Shown: piece after piece, positions 26,734 to 36,473 of the stretch
How positions within the stretch are numbered: the stretch's first letter is position 1
Layout: each line of letters starts with the position of its first letter
Source of the DNA: Mesorhizobium qingshengii
Lineage (GTDB): Bacteria; Pseudomonadota; Alphaproteobacteria; Rhizobiales; Rhizobiaceae
Assembly: GCF_900103325.1 (NCBI RefSeq)
Contig: NZ_FMXM01000010.1
Coordinates: 1 to 64,000, forward strand
Reading direction: 5' to 3'
Length of the DNA: 64,000 nucleotides
Translations under genes and position numbers: made by a program
Notes under the pieces: model-generated
Told to the model about the DNA's origin: nothing
Database searches by the model: none
What the model saw: the letters and a program-made list of their open reading frames with translations, nothing else

Positions 26734-26872
26734 CAGCCCGCACATTAGAAACTCATACTGTAACGCCTGAAATTTCTCGAAGTCGGTTGATCGTTCTGTT
26801 GGGGCAGTTGCCTCCGGCTCCATTTGGGCAGGAAAAAAATAGAGAAAGCCGAAAAAATTCGGCGAGGAAAAA

Positions 26873-27292
26873 ATGGCAGAAGACAACAAGAAGAAACCGA
26901 ATCCGATCGATATCCATGTCGGGAGCCGCATCCGGCTTCGCCGCAATATGCTGGGAATGAGCCAGGAGAAACTGGGCGAGAATCTCGGCATCACATTTCA
27001 ACAAATTCAGAAATATGAAAAGGGCACCAATCGCGTCGGTGCCAGCCGCCTGCAGGCGATCGCTTCCATACTCGGCGTGCCTGTCGCCTTCTTTTTCGAG
27101 GATGCGCCGGGCCAGGAGGCTGTTGCGGGCCGTGGCTTTGCCGAAGATGCGTCGATGGCTTTCGCCGTCGAATTCTGCGGCAGTCCCGAAGGACTTCAGC
27201 TCAACCGGGCCTTTGTCAAGATCGCCGACGCCAAGGTGCGCCGCAGGATCATAGATCTGGTCAAGTCCCTCTCCGCCGACGATCCCGACTGA
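26873..27292 (+). CDS. XRE-family regulator, PraR/PhrR-like
   Basis: A 139-residue protein with an XRE/Cro helix-turn-helix (residues about 16-72; RIRLRRNMLGMSQEKLGENL, FQQIQKYEKGTNRVGASRLQ) and a short C-terminal region. It closely resembles rhizobial PraR/PhrR regulators, which influence quorum sensing and acid response, and those genes lie in the same lnt-metK neighbourhood as far as I recall. The ribosome binding site is GCGAGG before the ATG at 26873. Adjacent genes are all housekeeping, so regulation targets are not local. Confidence 0.87.
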   Translation: MAEDNKKKPNPIDIHVGSRIRLRRNMLGMSQEKLGENLGITFQQIQKYEKGTNRVGASRLQAIASILGVPVAFFFEDAPGQEAVAGRGFAEDASMAFAVEFCGSPEGLQLNRAFVKIADAKVRRRIIDLVKSLSADDPD

Positions 27293-27307
27293 TCCGCAAT
27301 ACCGTTG

Positions 27308-27332
27308 CACCGGCGGCGACTTGCCGCCGGTG
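27308..27332 (+). terminator. Hairpin downstream of the PraR-like gene
   Basis: CACCGGCGGC and GCCGCCGGTG form a perfect 10-base-pair stem around a GACTT loop, 15 bases after the stop codon. There is no T-run after it, so it may act as a transcript-end stabiliser or Rho-dependent end rather than a classical intrinsic terminator. Confidence 0.6.
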
Positions 27333-27377
27333 GCACAAGATAACTGCATTGACATTCATGCCAGGACGGCGGCACCG

Positions 27378-27460
27378 CTTGACGAGCAGCGCTCCGCCCC
27401 GCTAACACGTGGCGCGCCAAAATCGGCAGCCTGCCGATCGTTTTTCAAGAGGGGACACCC
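27378..27460 (+). promoter_or_regulatory. metK promoter candidate and structured leader
   Basis: CTTGAC (27378-27383) followed 17 bases later by GCTAAC (27401-27406) resembles the alphaproteobacterial housekeeping promoter. The short predicted leader then contains ATCGGCAG and CTGCCGAT (27422-27438), which pair, followed by CG and five T (27441-27445), immediately before the ribosome binding site AGAGGGG. The hairpin plus T-run looks like an intrinsic terminator placed inside the leader, about 16 bases before the GTG start. Confidence 0.5.
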
Positions 27461-28726
27461 GTGACGCGGCAGAACTACTTCTTTACCTCGGAATCCGTTT
27501 CCGAGGGCCATCCCGACAAGGTCTGCGACCGGATCTCCGACGAGATCGTCGATCTGGTCTATCGCGAAGCCAAGAAGACCGGCATGGATCCGTGGAAAGT
27601 CCGCGTCGCCTGTGAGACGCTGGCAACCACCAACCGCGTCGTCATCGCCGGTGAGGTGCGCGTCCCCGAGACGCTGCTGAAGAAGGACAAGGAAGGCAAC
27701 ATCCTGAAGGATGCCGCCGGTCACCCGATCGTCAATCCGGCCAAGTTCAAGTCGGTCGCCCGCAAGGCGATCCGTGAAATCGGCTACGAGCAGGCCGGCT
27801 TCCACTGGAAGACGGCGAAGATCGAGGTCCTGCTGCACGGCCAGTCGCCCGACATCGGCCAGGGCGTCGACAATGCTTCCGACCGTCAGGGCGAGGAAGG
27901 TGCCGGCGACCAGGGCATCATGTTCGGCTATGCCTGCCGCGAGACGCCGGATCTGATGCCGGCGCCGATCTACTACAGCCACAAGATCCTCGAACTGCTG
28001 GCCGCCGCACGCCACGAAGGCAGCGGCGAGGCCGGTAAGCTCGGGCCAGACGCCAAGAGTCAGGTCACTGTTCGCTATGTCGACGGCAAGCCGGCGGAAG
28101 CGACGCAGATCGTGCTCTCCACCCAGCACCTGGATGCAAGCTGGGATTCCAAGAAGGTGCGCCAGGTTGTCGAACCCTATATCCGCGAGGCGCTGGGCGA
28201 CCTCAAGATCGCCGACAATTGCATGTGGTACATCAACCCGACGGGCAAGTTCGTCATTGGCGGACCGGATGGCGACGCCGGGCTGACCGGCCGCAAGATC
28301 ATCGTCGACACCTATGGTGGTGCGGCACCCCATGGCGGCGGCGCCTTCTCCGGCAAGGACACCACCAAGGTCGACCGTTCCGCGGCCTATGCGGCCCGCT
28401 ATCTGGCCAAGAACGTCGTCGCGGCGAAACTCGCCGACCGTTGCACGATCCAGCTTTCCTACGCCATCGGCGTCGCCCAGCCGCTGTCGGTCTATGTCGA
28501 CCTGCACGGCACCGGCAAGGTCGACGAGGCCAAGCTCGAGGAAGCGCTGCGCACCGTCATGGATCTCTCGCCGTCCGGCATCCGTCGCCATCTGGATCTC
28601 AACAAGCCGATCTATGCCAAGACGTCGTCCTACGGCCATTTCGGCCGCAAGGCCGGCCGGGATGGGTCTTTCTCCTGGGAGAAGACCGATCTCGCCAAGG
28701 CACTCAAGGACGCGGTTGCCGCCTGA
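27461..28726 (+). CDS. metK: S-adenosylmethionine synthetase
   Basis: A 421-residue cytosolic enzyme making S-adenosylmethionine from methionine and ATP. The N-terminal signature [20 protein letters not shown], the hexapeptide-like [11 protein letters not shown] and the phosphate-binding [15 protein letters not shown] are all present. It starts with GTG at 27461 behind AGAGGGG. The length is typical of alphaproteobacterial MetK, which is longer than the E. coli enzyme because of inserts. The upstream leader is unusually structured. It is followed after 21 bases by trmB. Confidence 0.97.
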   Translation: MTRQNYFFTSESVSEGHPDKVCDRISDEIVDLVYREAKKTGMDPWKVRVACETLATTNRVVIAGEVRVPETLLKKDKEGNILKDAAGHPIVNPAKFKSVARKAIREIGYEQAGFHWKTAKIEVLLHGQSPDIGQGVDNASDRQGEEGAGDQGIMFGYACRETPDLMPAPIYYSHKILELLAAARHEGSGEAGKLGPDAKSQVTVRYVDGKPAEATQIVLSTQHLDASWDSKKVRQVVEPYIREALGDLKIADNCMWYINPTGKFVIGGPDGDAGLTGRKIIVDTYGGAAPHGGGAFSGKDTTKVDRSAAYAARYLAKNVVAAKLADRCTIQLSYAIGVAQPLSVYVDLHGTGKVDEAKLEEALRTVMDLSPSGIRRHLDLNKPIYAKTSSYGHFGRKAGRDGSFSWEKTDLAKALKDAVAA

Positions 28727-28747
28727 TAGCGGCGCCAAGGCCTCGCT

Positions 28748-29449
28748 ATGGAACCGAAGGACAGACCACGTCGCGCGACCGAAGCATTTTTCGGTCGCCG
28801 GCGCGGCAAGGCCATGCGTCCGCAGCAGGCGGCCGCGCTGGAAAGCGGCTTCGGCAGATACCGGCTCGATCTGACGGCTGAACCGCCGGCTGATCCGCGC
28901 TCTCTGTTTGAAGCGGATGTTTCGGCCGTTCGCCTCGAAATTGGCTTTGGCGGCGGCGAACATCTGCTGCATCGTGCCACCGAGGCGCCGACGATCGGCT
29001 TTATCGGCGTCGAACCCTTCGTCAACGGCATGGCCAAGATGATGATGGCGGTCAAGGAAAAGCCACTCGCCAATCTTCGGGTTTATGACGACGACGCCAC
29101 CCGGCTGCTCGACTGGTTGCCGCAAGCTTCGCTCGACGGCATTGACCTTCTCTATCCGGATCCCTGGCCGAAGAAGAAGCACTGGAAGCGCCGTTTCGTC
29201 AGCCCCGTCAATCTCGACCGTTTCGCGCGCGTCCTGAAGCCGGGTTCAAAATTCCGCTTCGCCTCCGACATCGACACCTATGTAAACTGGACTTTGCTGC
29301 ATTGCCGGGCGCATGGCGAGTTCGCGTGGCAGGCTTCGGAGGCGGCGGACTGGCATCGTCCCTATGACGGCTGGCCCGGCACACGCTACGAGGCGAAGGC
29401 CATTCGTGAGGGCCGGCGGCCGGCCTATCTTACCTTCGTGCGAGGCTGA
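28748..29449 (+). CDS. trmB: tRNA (guanine-N7)-methyltransferase
   Basis: A 233-residue SAM-dependent enzyme that methylates G46 in the tRNA variable loop. Motif I is visible in [13 protein letters not shown], the family signature in [16 protein letters not shown] and the C-terminal [12 protein letters not shown] block. It is adjacent to metK, which supplies its SAM. Its last 25 bases overlap the 3' end of the convergent sensor-kinase gene. Confidence 0.96.
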   Translation: MEPKDRPRRATEAFFGRRRGKAMRPQQAAALESGFGRYRLDLTAEPPADPRSLFEADVSAVRLEIGFGGGEHLLHRATEAPTIGFIGVEPFVNGMAKMMMAVKEKPLANLRVYDDDATRLLDWLPQASLDGIDLLYPDPWPKKKHWKRRFVSPVNLDRFARVLKPGSKFRFASDIDTYVNWTLLHCRAHGEFAWQASEAADWHRPYDGWPGTRYEAKAIREGRRPAYLTFVRG

Positions 29450-30840
29450 TCCCGATTCGCCGTTGAAAAGGTGACGCGCACGCGCAGGCCGCGATCGTCC
29501 TTGCCCGCCGACAGATCGAGCCGGCCGCCGAACAGCGCCCCGATCTCCTCTACGATCGGAAGGCCCAGTCCAGCGCCCGGCTTGCCGCCGGCATCGCCGC
29601 GCACGAAGCGCTGGCGCACGCTGTCCAGTCTGTCCGCCGCGATGCCGGGTCCGGTGTCTTCCACTTCCAGAACGACATCAGCGCCGCTACCGAAAACCTT
29701 GACGGTCGCCTCCGTCCCGCTGCCGGCATAGGCAAGCACATTTTCGATCAGATTGCGGATCATCTCGCTCAACAGCATCGGCTCGCCGCGGACAAACAGC
29801 GACCGCTCGCCCTCGAAGCCGAGGTCGATGCCGGCACTGCGGGCGTGAGCGACAAAGTCAGCGGTCAGCGTCTGCGCAAGTTCGGTCAGATTGATCGCGC
29901 CAAGGCTCTTCAGCCGATCGGACAGCGCTTCGTCGACCTTGGCAAGCAATAGGAGCTGGGCGATGACCCGCTCGGCATGGGCGATCGCCTCGTCACCGAT
30001 CGCGGCGGCATGGCGTGCTTCTTCAATCGAACGAGCGCGCGCCGAAAGCGCCAGCTGTGTGCGGATGATGGCCAGCGGCGTGCGCAGCTGATGGCTGGCA
30101 TTGCCCGTGAAATGCCGCATCGCGCCGAGCGCCGAACCAAGTCTTCCCATGAACGAGTTGACGGTGTCGACCAGCCCGCGCACCTCCTTTGGCACGGATT
30201 GTTCGATCGGGTGCAAATCGTCGGGGTTGCGCTCGGCAATGGCATCGCGCAGCCGATAGAGCGGCCTCAGCGAAAAGGTGACGGCGAGCCACACGATCGC
30301 CGCTGCCCCGCCGATCAGGATGGCCAGGCGCAATGCGGAGCGTAACAGGATGGTCCGGGCCAGTTGCGAGCGGGCAATCGTCGTTTCGGCGACGGTAACG
30401 ACAAAGGGAACGGAACTCGCCCCCGTCGAAGCGGCGCGGGACAGCGATGTCAGCCGGATAGGCTCGCCGCGAAAACTGCCATCGGCATAGCCGCTTTCCT
30501 CGCGCGCAAGCCCTTTGATCACCGGCAACGTCTGATAGCCGGTTATGAAGACGCCACTGGGGCCGTCGACGCGGTAGAAGACGCGGTCCTGTGCCGCCGA
30601 TGTCAGCATTTCGAGCGCCACATAGGGAACGTCGACCTCCAGCATGCCGTTCTCGGCCACCACAATGCGCTCGGCAATGGCCAGCGCCGAGCCGGCCAGC
30701 ACTCGGTCTGATACGGCGTTTGCCGTGTTCACGGCCTCGCGATAAGTATCGGCGAGCGCAATCAGGCCCATGATGACCAGCGGCACCAGCAGCCAGACCA
30801 GCAGCCGCCGTCGCAGTGAATATGGCATTGTCTGCACCAT
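29425..30840 (-). CDS. tctE: Sensor histidine kinase, TctE-like
   Basis: A 471-residue membrane kinase. Two membrane helices (about residues 10-30 and 165-190) enclose a periplasmic domain of the 2CSK type found in TctE-like sensors. A HAMP-like linker precedes the dimerisation histidine in [13 protein letters not shown], followed by the N-box [14 protein letters not shown] and the G1-box [11 protein letters not shown]. The ATG at 30840 overlaps the stop of the response-regulator gene (TGATG). It likely controls the TctCBA tricarboxylate transporter encoded nearby, by analogy with TctDE systems. The ligand is not visible from sequence. Confidence 0.9.
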   Translation of the reverse strand: MVQTMPYSLRRRLLVWLLVPLVIMGLIALADTYREAVNTANAVSDRVLAGSALAIAERIVVAENGMLEVDVPYVALEMLTSAAQDRVFYRVDGPSGVFITGYQTLPVIKGLAREESGYADGSFRGEPIRLTSLSRAASTGASSVPFVVTVAETTIARSQLARTILLRSALRLAILIGGAAAIVWLAVTFSLRPLYRLRDAIAERNPDDLHPIEQSVPKEVRGLVDTVNSFMGRLGSALGAMRHFTGNASHQLRTPLAIIRTQLALSARARSIEEARHAAAIGDEAIAHAERVIAQLLLLAKVDEALSDRLKSLGAINLTELAQTLTADFVAHARSAGIDLGFEGERSLFVRGEPMLLSEMIRNLIENVLAYAGSGTEATVKVFGSGADVVLEVEDTGPGIAADRLDSVRQRFVRGDAGGKPGAGLGLPIVEEIGALFGGRLDLSAGKDDRGLRVRVTFSTANRDQPRTKVR

Positions 30841-31514
30841 CAGGCGCTTGGGATCTTTTCGAGATAGTAGCCAATGCCACGTGCGGTTCTGACCGTCAGT
30901 CCGTAAGGCGCCAGCCGCTTGCGCAGGCGGCTGGCATATTGCTCGATGGCGTTGGCGCTCAGATCCTCGTCGAAACCGGCAAGCGATTCGATAATCGCCT
31001 GCTTGGCCACCACCTTGCCGGCGCGCATGAACAGCGTTTCGAGCAATGCCAGCTCGCGCGCGGGAATGTCGATTGCTGCTCCCTGGGACGAGAAACTGCG
31101 CGTGTTGAGGTCGAGCACTACCTCGCCAAAGGCAACGGTGGCTGCCTTGAGGCCGGCGCGACGGCGCAGCAGCGTGCGGACCCGCGCCTCCAGTTCGCCC
31201 ACATCGAAGGGCTTGACCATGTAGTCGTCGGCGCCAAGGTCGAGCCCCTTGACCCTTTCGTCCAGCGAGTGGCGTGCCGACAGGATCAGCACCGCCGCGT
31301 CATGCTGGCGGCCGCGCATGGTGCGCAACACCTCGAGACCGTCCATCTGGGGCAGGTTGAGGTCGAGAATGACGAGGTCGAACCGCTCGGTGGCAAGTAC
31401 GGCCACGGCCGACGCACCATCGCCGACCACGTCGACGGCGTAGCCGCTGCCTCTCAGCACGGCCGCAAGCCCACCGGCCAACGTCTGATTGTCCTCTACC
31501 ACCAGAATGCGCAC
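30840..31514 (-). CDS. tctD: OmpR/PhoB-family response regulator, TctD-like
   Basis: A 224-residue response regulator. The receiver domain has the acidic pocket VVEDN, the phosphoacceptor Asp at about residue 51 (VILDLNLPQMDG) and the KPF lysine in YMVKPFDVGELEAR. A C-terminal winged helix ends in RTARGIGYYLE. The start is GTG at 31514 with AGGGAGA upstream; the frame remains open 32 codons further without similarity. It is transcribed with the kinase and divergently from the solute-binding protein gene, 101 bases away. Confidence 0.93.
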   Translation of the reverse strand: MRILVVEDNQTLAGGLAAVLRGSGYAVDVVGDGASAVAVLATERFDLVILDLNLPQMDGLEVLRTMRGRQHDAAVLILSARHSLDERVKGLDLGADDYMVKPFDVGELEARVRTLLRRRAGLKAATVAFGEVVLDLNTRSFSSQGAAIDIPARELALLETLFMRAGKVVAKQAIIESLAGFDEDLSANAIEQYASRLRKRLAPYGLTVRTARGIGYYLEKIPSA

Positions 31515-31615
31515 TGGGTTCTCCCTGCAGGGACGATGCCTATTCGACAGGCAAAGGTCCAGAGCCGCTTCATTTGCGTCTGTCGCGTGTCGCCGTTGTA
31601 CGACCCGCATTGTTG

Positions 31616-32698
31616 ATGCATGGTCTGGCGACCATGCGCTTGGCCATCCTCATCGTTCTGGTTTGTCTTTCGGCGCCCGCGCGGGCGGAGGTCACCCTCT
31701 TTCCCGCACTTGACGGCGCTTCGAATGCACGCACACTGGTCGTCTATTCCTCGCTTGACGTGCCGTTGGCCAAACCGATGATCGACGGCTTCCAGAGGGC
31801 CAATCCCGATGTCGCCGTGCGCTACGAGGATTTGTTGACGACCGACATTTATGATCGTGTCGTGGCCGAAACGGACGCCGGCAAGGGCACCGCCGACATC
31901 GCTTTTTCCTCGGCCATGGATCTCCAGGTCAAGCTCGCCAATGACGGCTATGCTCAGGAAAGCCGTCTGCCGCTCTCCGATCGCTGGCCGCGCTGGGCAA
32001 ACTGGCGCGACACTGCCTATGCGCTGACCTTCGAGCCCGCGGTGTTCGTCTATCACAAGCCGAGCTTCAAGGACGTTGCGCCGCCGGCCACGCGCGGCCA
32101 GCTCGTCGATTTCCTCAGGACGCAGGGCGACAAGATCTATGGCCGCATCGCCACTTACGACATCGAGCGTTCCGGCGTTGGTTTCATGTTCATGGCGCGC
32201 GACCAGGAGCAGTATCCGGACATCTGGTCGGTCATCCGCGCCATGGGAGCGGCAGGTGTGAAGCTCTATTCGACCAGCTCCGCCATCCTCGAGCGGATCG
32301 CCGATGGCCGCTTTGTGCTTGGCTACAACATCCTGGGTTCTTATGCCGCCGATTGGGCCGCCAGAGATCCCGACGTCGGCATTGTCCTGCCCAAGGACTA
32401 TACGGTGGTGATGTCGCGCATCGGGCTGGTGCCGACCGGCTCCCACTCCCCCGACCTCGGCCGCCGCTATCTCGAATATTTCATGTCCGCAGAAGGACAG
32501 ACGGTGATGGCGCGCGAACTCGAGATCGCTGCCGTCAATCCAGAGGTTTCGGGTGAGAACACGGCAAACAGGATGCAGGAGGTTCTCGGTGCGCAGTTGC
32601 GTCCGGTCCCGGTCAGCCCGGGGCTGATGGTCTATCTCGACCAGGTAAAGCGCATGCGCCTCATCGAACGCTGGAACGCGGCGCTGCGCAGTCCCTGA
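31616..32698 (+). CDS. Periplasmic solute-binding protein, iron/phosphonate-type fold (possible sensor partner)
   Basis: A 360-residue exported binding protein of the type used by Fe3+/2-aminoethylphosphonate/sugar-phosphate ABC importers (TLVVYSSLDVPLAKPMIDGF, ADIAFSSAMDLQVKLANDGY). The signal peptide is MRLAILIVLVCLSAPARA; the start is ATG 31616 or, directly at the signal peptide, ATG 31634. There is no ABC permease or ATPase gene with it. It lies divergently next to the TctD/TctE system and just upstream of tctC, so a ligand-sensing accessory role is plausible. An orphan transport component is the alternative. Confidence 0.82.
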   Translation: MHGLATMRLAILIVLVCLSAPARAEVTLFPALDGASNARTLVVYSSLDVPLAKPMIDGFQRANPDVAVRYEDLLTTDIYDRVVAETDAGKGTADIAFSSAMDLQVKLANDGYAQESRLPLSDRWPRWANWRDTAYALTFEPAVFVYHKPSFKDVAPPATRGQLVDFLRTQGDKIYGRIATYDIERSGVGFMFMARDQEQYPDIWSVIRAMGAAGVKLYSTSSAILERIADGRFVLGYNILGSYAADWAARDPDVGIVLPKDYTVVMSRIGLVPTGSHSPDLGRRYLEYFMSAEGQTVMARELEIAAVNPEVSGENTANRMQEVLGAQLRPVPVSPGLMVYLDQVKRMRLIERWNAALRSP

Positions 32699-33006
32699 TA
32701 GCGCGATCTTCCTATCCTGTTGCATCGGTGTCAGTCTGATGTCAGGTTGCCATGCTAGGTAGGTTTTGGCCCATCCGTGGAGGCGGCGAGGCTCGGAAAG
32801 TTCGGGAGGACTTCGAACACGTTTCCGCAAAGACTACCGATGGTCGGCGCTCCCGCCGTGCAGGTAGCCTGGAAACGCTGCCCATAGTGGCCGGACCCTG
32901 ACCCGGCCAGCTCCTTCCTTGTTATTTCGGGACGCTGCCTGACGCAGGCTTCGAAACTGAACAAGCATTTGCCCCGCACATGCGGGTTGCAAGGGAGGAA
33001 CGGCAA
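32699..33006. other. Intergenic region upstream of tctCBA
   Basis: 308 bases without a convincing gene. The notable signal is the TGTCAG direct repeat at 32729-32745. The final part carries GGGAGGAACGGCAA before the tctC ATG, a strong ribosome binding site. Short open frames here have no family features. Confidence 0.55.
32729..32745 (+). promoter_or_regulatory. TGTCAG direct repeat with 11-base phasing, candidate OmpR/PhoB-type operator
   Basis: Two TGTCAG half-sites (32729-32734 and 32740-32745) are spaced one helical turn apart, start to start 11 bases. OmpR/PhoB-class regulators bind such direct repeats, and the pho box has TGTCA half-sites with the same phasing. The TctD-like regulator nearby is in this class, so either it or PhoB could bind. 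Confidence 0.45.
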
Positions 33007-33951
33007 ATGAAGCAATTCGTGTTGGCATCCATCATCGCGGGCGCACTCGCCCTGCCGGCCGCAGCGGCCGACTACAAGATCATGGCTCCCGCAGCCCCCG
33101 GCGGCGGTTGGGACCAGACGGCGCGTTCGATGCAGACCGCGCTCCAGGACGAAAAGATATCGAGCAGCGTGCAGGTCAACAACGTTCCCGGAGCCGGCGG
33201 CACCATCGGCCTCGCGCAGTTCGTCAATCAGGCCAATGGCGATCCGACCCAGCTCATCGTCGGTGGCTATGTCATGGTCGGCGCGATCCTTACCAACGCT
33301 TCGCCGGTGACGCTCGACCAGATCACCCCGATCGCCCGCCTGACCGGCGAATATGAAGCGATCGTTGTTCCGGCCGCGTCAGACATCAAGGATATGGCTG
33401 GGCTGGTTGCCAAGCTCAAGGCTGATCCGGGCGCGGTCTCCTGGGGCGGCGGCTCTGCCGGAGGTACCGACCACATTGCTGCGGGCCTGCTTGCCAAGGC
33501 CGTTGGCGTTGACCCCACCAAGATCAACTACATCGCCTTTTCCGGCGGCGGTGAAGCTCTTGCCGCCATTCTTGGCGGTCAGGTGACGGTCGGCATTTCC
33601 GGCTATGGCGAATTCGAATCGCAGATCAAGGCCGGTCAACTCCGCATCATCGGCATCTCCAGCGAAGCCAAGGTAGAAGCCATCGATGCGCCGACCTTCA
33701 AGGAAAGCGGCGTGGATGTTTCCATCCAGAACTGGCGCATGGTTGCTGCCGCTCCTGGCCTCTCCGCCGATCAGAAAGCCGCCGTGCTTGCCGACGTCGA
33801 CAAGATGGTGCAGTCGGCGACGTGGAAGAAGATTCTCGCCGACAAGGGCTGGGCCAACACCTATCTCGCCGGTGACGAATTCTCCGCCCAGCTCAAGAAG
33901 GACACCGAAGCGACGGCGGCGATCCTGAAAGATATCGGTTTGGTGAAATGA
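33007..33951 (+). CDS. tctC: Tripartite tricarboxylate transporter substrate-binding protein
   Basis: A 314-residue exported Bug/TctC-family binding protein. The signal peptide ends at ALPAAAA, followed by the mature start [19 protein letters not shown], which is the conserved ligand-gripping segment of the family ([10 protein letters not shown]). The ATG at 33007 has GGGAGGAA upstream. The stop overlaps the tctB start (ATGA). Ligands in this family include citrate and other carboxylates; specificity is not readable here. Confidence 0.93.
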   Translation: MKQFVLASIIAGALALPAAAADYKIMAPAAPGGGWDQTARSMQTALQDEKISSSVQVNNVPGAGGTIGLAQFVNQANGDPTQLIVGGYVMVGAILTNASPVTLDQITPIARLTGEYEAIVVPAASDIKDMAGLVAKLKADPGAVSWGGGSAGGTDHIAAGLLAKAVGVDPTKINYIAFSGGGEALAAILGGQVTVGISGYGEFESQIKAGQLRIIGISSEAKVEAIDAPTFKESGVDVSIQNWRMVAAAPGLSADQKAAVLADVDKMVQSATWKKILADKGWANTYLAGDEFSAQLKKDTEATAAILKDIGLVK

Positions 33952-34433
33952 GCCAGACTGACCACCAGCAAGCGAAGCGCCGCCCGGATCGGGCGGCGCT
34001 TGTCATCGCCGCCGCCCTCGCCATCGTGGCCGTGGTGATTGCGTGGAGCACCGCCAGCCACGGTGTCGGGGCCAATTATGCGCGCGTTGGCCCCACGACC
34101 TTTCCATACTTCATTGCCGCGGTGTTCCTCGGTCTGTCGATCTGGACGGCTTTCGAAGCCTTTCGCGGTGATTTTCCCGAACGCGAACATCAGGAGATCA
34201 GTCCGATCCTGTGGATCGTCGGCGGCCTCGTGGCCCAGATGCTGCTGCTGAAGGTGGCCGGCTTCGCGATTGCCACGGGCCTGCTCTTTGCCGCGACCGC
34301 GCGCGCATTCGGCCGCGGCCCGTTGTGGCAGACGATCCCGATCGGCCTCGTGCTGTCATTCGTCATCTGGATCATCTTCGCCAAGGGGCTGCAGCTTTCG
34401 CTGCCTGCCGGCCCGCTCGAACAGCTGTTCTAG
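33948..34433 (+). CDS. tctB: Tripartite tricarboxylate transporter small membrane subunit
   Basis: A 161-residue membrane protein with four hydrophobic segments ([71 protein letters not shown]), the architecture of TctB. The phrase [15 protein letters not shown] is typical. The ATG overlaps the tctC stop and it is followed by tctA after 25 bases. Confidence 0.92.
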   Translation: MSQTDHQQAKRRPDRAALVIAAALAIVAVVIAWSTASHGVGANYARVGPTTFPYFIAAVFLGLSIWTAFEAFRGDFPEREHQEISPILWIVGGLVAQMLLLKVAGFAIATGLLFAATARAFGRGPLWQTIPIGLVLSFVIWIIFAKGLQLSLPAGPLEQLF

Positions 34434-34458
34434 CGATTTTCGTGGGAGTTCGGCCCTG

Positions 34459-36015
34459 ATGGATACGTTCGGTCTGCTGGCGCAAGGGTTGTTGACGGCT
34501 CTCGAGCCGATGAACCTGCTCTATGCGCTCATCGGTGTCACGCTCGGCACGGCTGTCGGCGTTCTTCCCGGCATTGGCCCGGCGCTCACCGTGGCGCTGC
34601 TTTTGCCCGTCACCTACAAACTGGACCCGGCTGGCTCGCTGATCATGTTTGCCGGCATCTACTATGGCGGCATGTATGGCGGCTCGACGACGTCGATCCT
34701 GCTCAACACGCCGGGCGAAAGTGCCTCGATCGTTACCGCGCTGGAAGGCAACAAGATGGCTCGCGCCGGGCGCGGCGGGCCGGCACTTGCGACGGCCGCC
34801 ATTGGCTCTTTCGTCGCCGGCCTGATTGCCACTATCGGCCTCGCCTTCATCGCGCCAACCATCGTCAAGATGGCTTTGTCGTTCGGTCCGGCGGAATATT
34901 TCGCGCTGATGATCCTCGCCTTCATGACTGTTTCGGCCGCCTTCGGCGACTCCACGCTGCGCGGTCTCACCGCGCTGTTCATCGGTCTGGGGCTCGGGTT
35001 GATCGGCATTGACTTGCAGACAGGGCAGGCGCGTCTCGCCTTCGGCATTCCCGACCTGCTCGATGGTATCGAGGTGACCACGCTTGCGGTGGCGCTCTTT
35101 GCCATCGGCGAAGCGCTGAGCGTTGCCGCCGGCAAGAGCAGCAGTTCAACCATCCAGGCGGTCAAGGGTTCGGTCTGGATGACCCGCGAGGACTGGCGCC
35201 GCTCATGGAAGCCTTGGCTGCGTGGCACCGCCATAGGCTTTCCGATCGGCGCCATGCCGGCTGGTGGCGCCGAAATCGGCACGTTCCTTTCTTACTCCGT
35301 GGAAAAGCAGCTTGCGGAAAAACCGGAAGAGTTCGGCCACGGTGCGATCGAAGGCGTTGCAGGTCCGGAAGCGGCCAACAACGCTTCGGCTGCCGGCACG
35401 CTGGTGCCGTTGCTGACGCTGGGACTGCCGACCACGGCCACGGCCGCGATCATGCTGGCTGGCTTCCAGCAGTTCGGACTGCAACCAGGCCCGCTGCTGT
35501 TCGCCACAAACCCTCAGCTTGTCTGGGGTCTGATTGCCAGCCTGCTCGTTGCCAATCTGATGCTTCTGGTGCTCAACCTGCCGCTGATCGGTGTCTGGAT
35601 CAAGCTTTTGACCATACCGACGCCTTGGCTCTATGCCGGCATCCTGACGTTTGCGACGCTCGGAACGATCGGTGCCAATGCGGCTGTATCGCAGGTCAAC
35701 GTCCTAGGGCTGTTCACCTTGCCCGTTTCGTTCGAACTGGGCATGCTTTTGGCGTTCGGTCTGCTCGGTTACGGCCTGCGCCGCTTCGGCTATCCGATTG
35801 CGCCGGTCGTAGTGGGATTGATCCTGGGGCCAATGGCGGAGCAACAACTGCGCCGCGCGCTGGCCATCAGCCAGGGCGATCTGTTGATCCTGATCGGATC
35901 TCCGATTGCGGTGATCCTGTTGCTGCTGGCGGCGACTGCGGTGCTTTTGCCGCTCTATCTGCGAGCCCGTGGCCGGGGCAAGGTTCTGGCTCAGCTTGGT
36001 GCCAGTGAGGACTGA
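34459..36015 (+). CDS. tctA: Tripartite tricarboxylate transporter large membrane subunit
   Basis: A 518-residue transporter with about 12 membrane segments. The family signature [21 protein letters not shown] is near the N-terminus, followed by [20 protein letters not shown] and a mirrored block [16 protein letters not shown] later, reflecting the internal repeat of TctA. The ATG at 34459 starts the family fold, and the frame upstream, which is shared with tctB in another frame, is not coding. It forms the solute-translocating unit with TctB and TctC. Confidence 0.94.
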   Translation: MDTFGLLAQGLLTALEPMNLLYALIGVTLGTAVGVLPGIGPALTVALLLPVTYKLDPAGSLIMFAGIYYGGMYGGSTTSILLNTPGESASIVTALEGNKMARAGRGGPALATAAIGSFVAGLIATIGLAFIAPTIVKMALSFGPAEYFALMILAFMTVSAAFGDSTLRGLTALFIGLGLGLIGIDLQTGQARLAFGIPDLLDGIEVTTLAVALFAIGEALSVAAGKSSSSTIQAVKGSVWMTREDWRRSWKPWLRGTAIGFPIGAMPAGGAEIGTFLSYSVEKQLAEKPEEFGHGAIEGVAGPEAANNASAAGTLVPLLTLGLPTTATAAIMLAGFQQFGLQPGPLLFATNPQLVWGLIASLLVANLMLLVLNLPLIGVWIKLLTIPTPWLYAGILTFATLGTIGANAAVSQVNVLGLFTLPVSFELGMLLAFGLLGYGLRRFGYPIAPVVVGLILGPMAEQQLRRALAISQGDLLILIGSPIAVILLLLAATAVLLPLYLRARGRGKVLAQLGASED

Positions 36016-36021
36016 CAGGCT

Positions 36022-36186
36022 CTAGAAGCGCCGGATTCGGTGGAAATCGCGCGGCTCGATGCCCAGCGCCATCAGGTCCCGATTGTCGGGGCGGCGACCA
36101 CGCTCAACAGCGGCGGATACGGTAATTGCGCTGCCAAACAGGCGGATCAGTTCGCCAATGGCGCCAAACGGCTTGTAGGTGTTCAT
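36022..36186 (-). CDS. Small DUF1127-like protein
   Basis: A 54-residue protein (MNTYKPFGAIGELIRLFGSA at the start) whose C-terminal half reads AAVERGRRPDNRDLMALGIE and ends FHRIRRF. The pattern 'xDLxxLGI' followed by an aromatic/arginine tail resembles the DUF1127 small proteins common in Rhizobiales, some of which affect RNA and phosphate/carbon responses. The start at 36186 has AAGGAAG at suitable distance. An in-frame ATG at 36240 is possible. It is convergent with tctA, whose stop lies 6 bases before this gene's stop. Confidence 0.65.
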   Translation of the reverse strand: MNTYKPFGAIGELIRLFGSAITVSAAVERGRRPDNRDLMALGIEPRDFHRIRRF

Positions 36187-36401
36187 TTGTTTTCTTCCTT
36201 GCTGCCGTGCATCATCGAAATTGCACGGCTTGCCGGACATAGGTACTGGAAAGGCAGCCGGTTAGTGGCGCAACTGCATGCTTGCCATGCGCTTGCTGCA
36301 ACAGTCGGTTGAATTCCGTTCGGGGGGCGCCGCCGCCTACGGGACTTGAAAGGCGCGCCACCTTCGTTTATATCAGCTTCAAATTCTTGGTCGGTATGAC
36401 G

Positions 36402-36433
36402 AAGAGTGGGTCCACCCGGTCCCGCTCTTTTTT
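36402..36433 (+). terminator. Terminator-like hairpin in the rimP-nusA operon leader
   Basis: AAGAGTGGG pairs with CCCGCTCTT (one G-T wobble) around a 10-base loop, followed by a run of six T. It stands 40 bases before the rimP start, in a leader with no upstream gene on this strand closer than tctA. It could end tctCBA transcripts or act as an attenuator of the rimP-nusA operon. Confidence 0.68.
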
Positions 36434-36473
36434 ATTACCTGCCGATAGCTTCGAATCGAACGACAGGGATCGA

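Noticed and set aside
27293..27460. Known SAM riboswitch (SAM-II or SAM/SAH) upstream of metK
   Set aside because: The conserved sequence blocks of those classes were not found on reading; only generic hairpins are visible.
27356..29182. Open minus-strand frame of about 608 codons opposite metK and trmB
   Set aside because: Spans two genuine plus-strand genes and their gap, low-complexity composition, no family resemblance.
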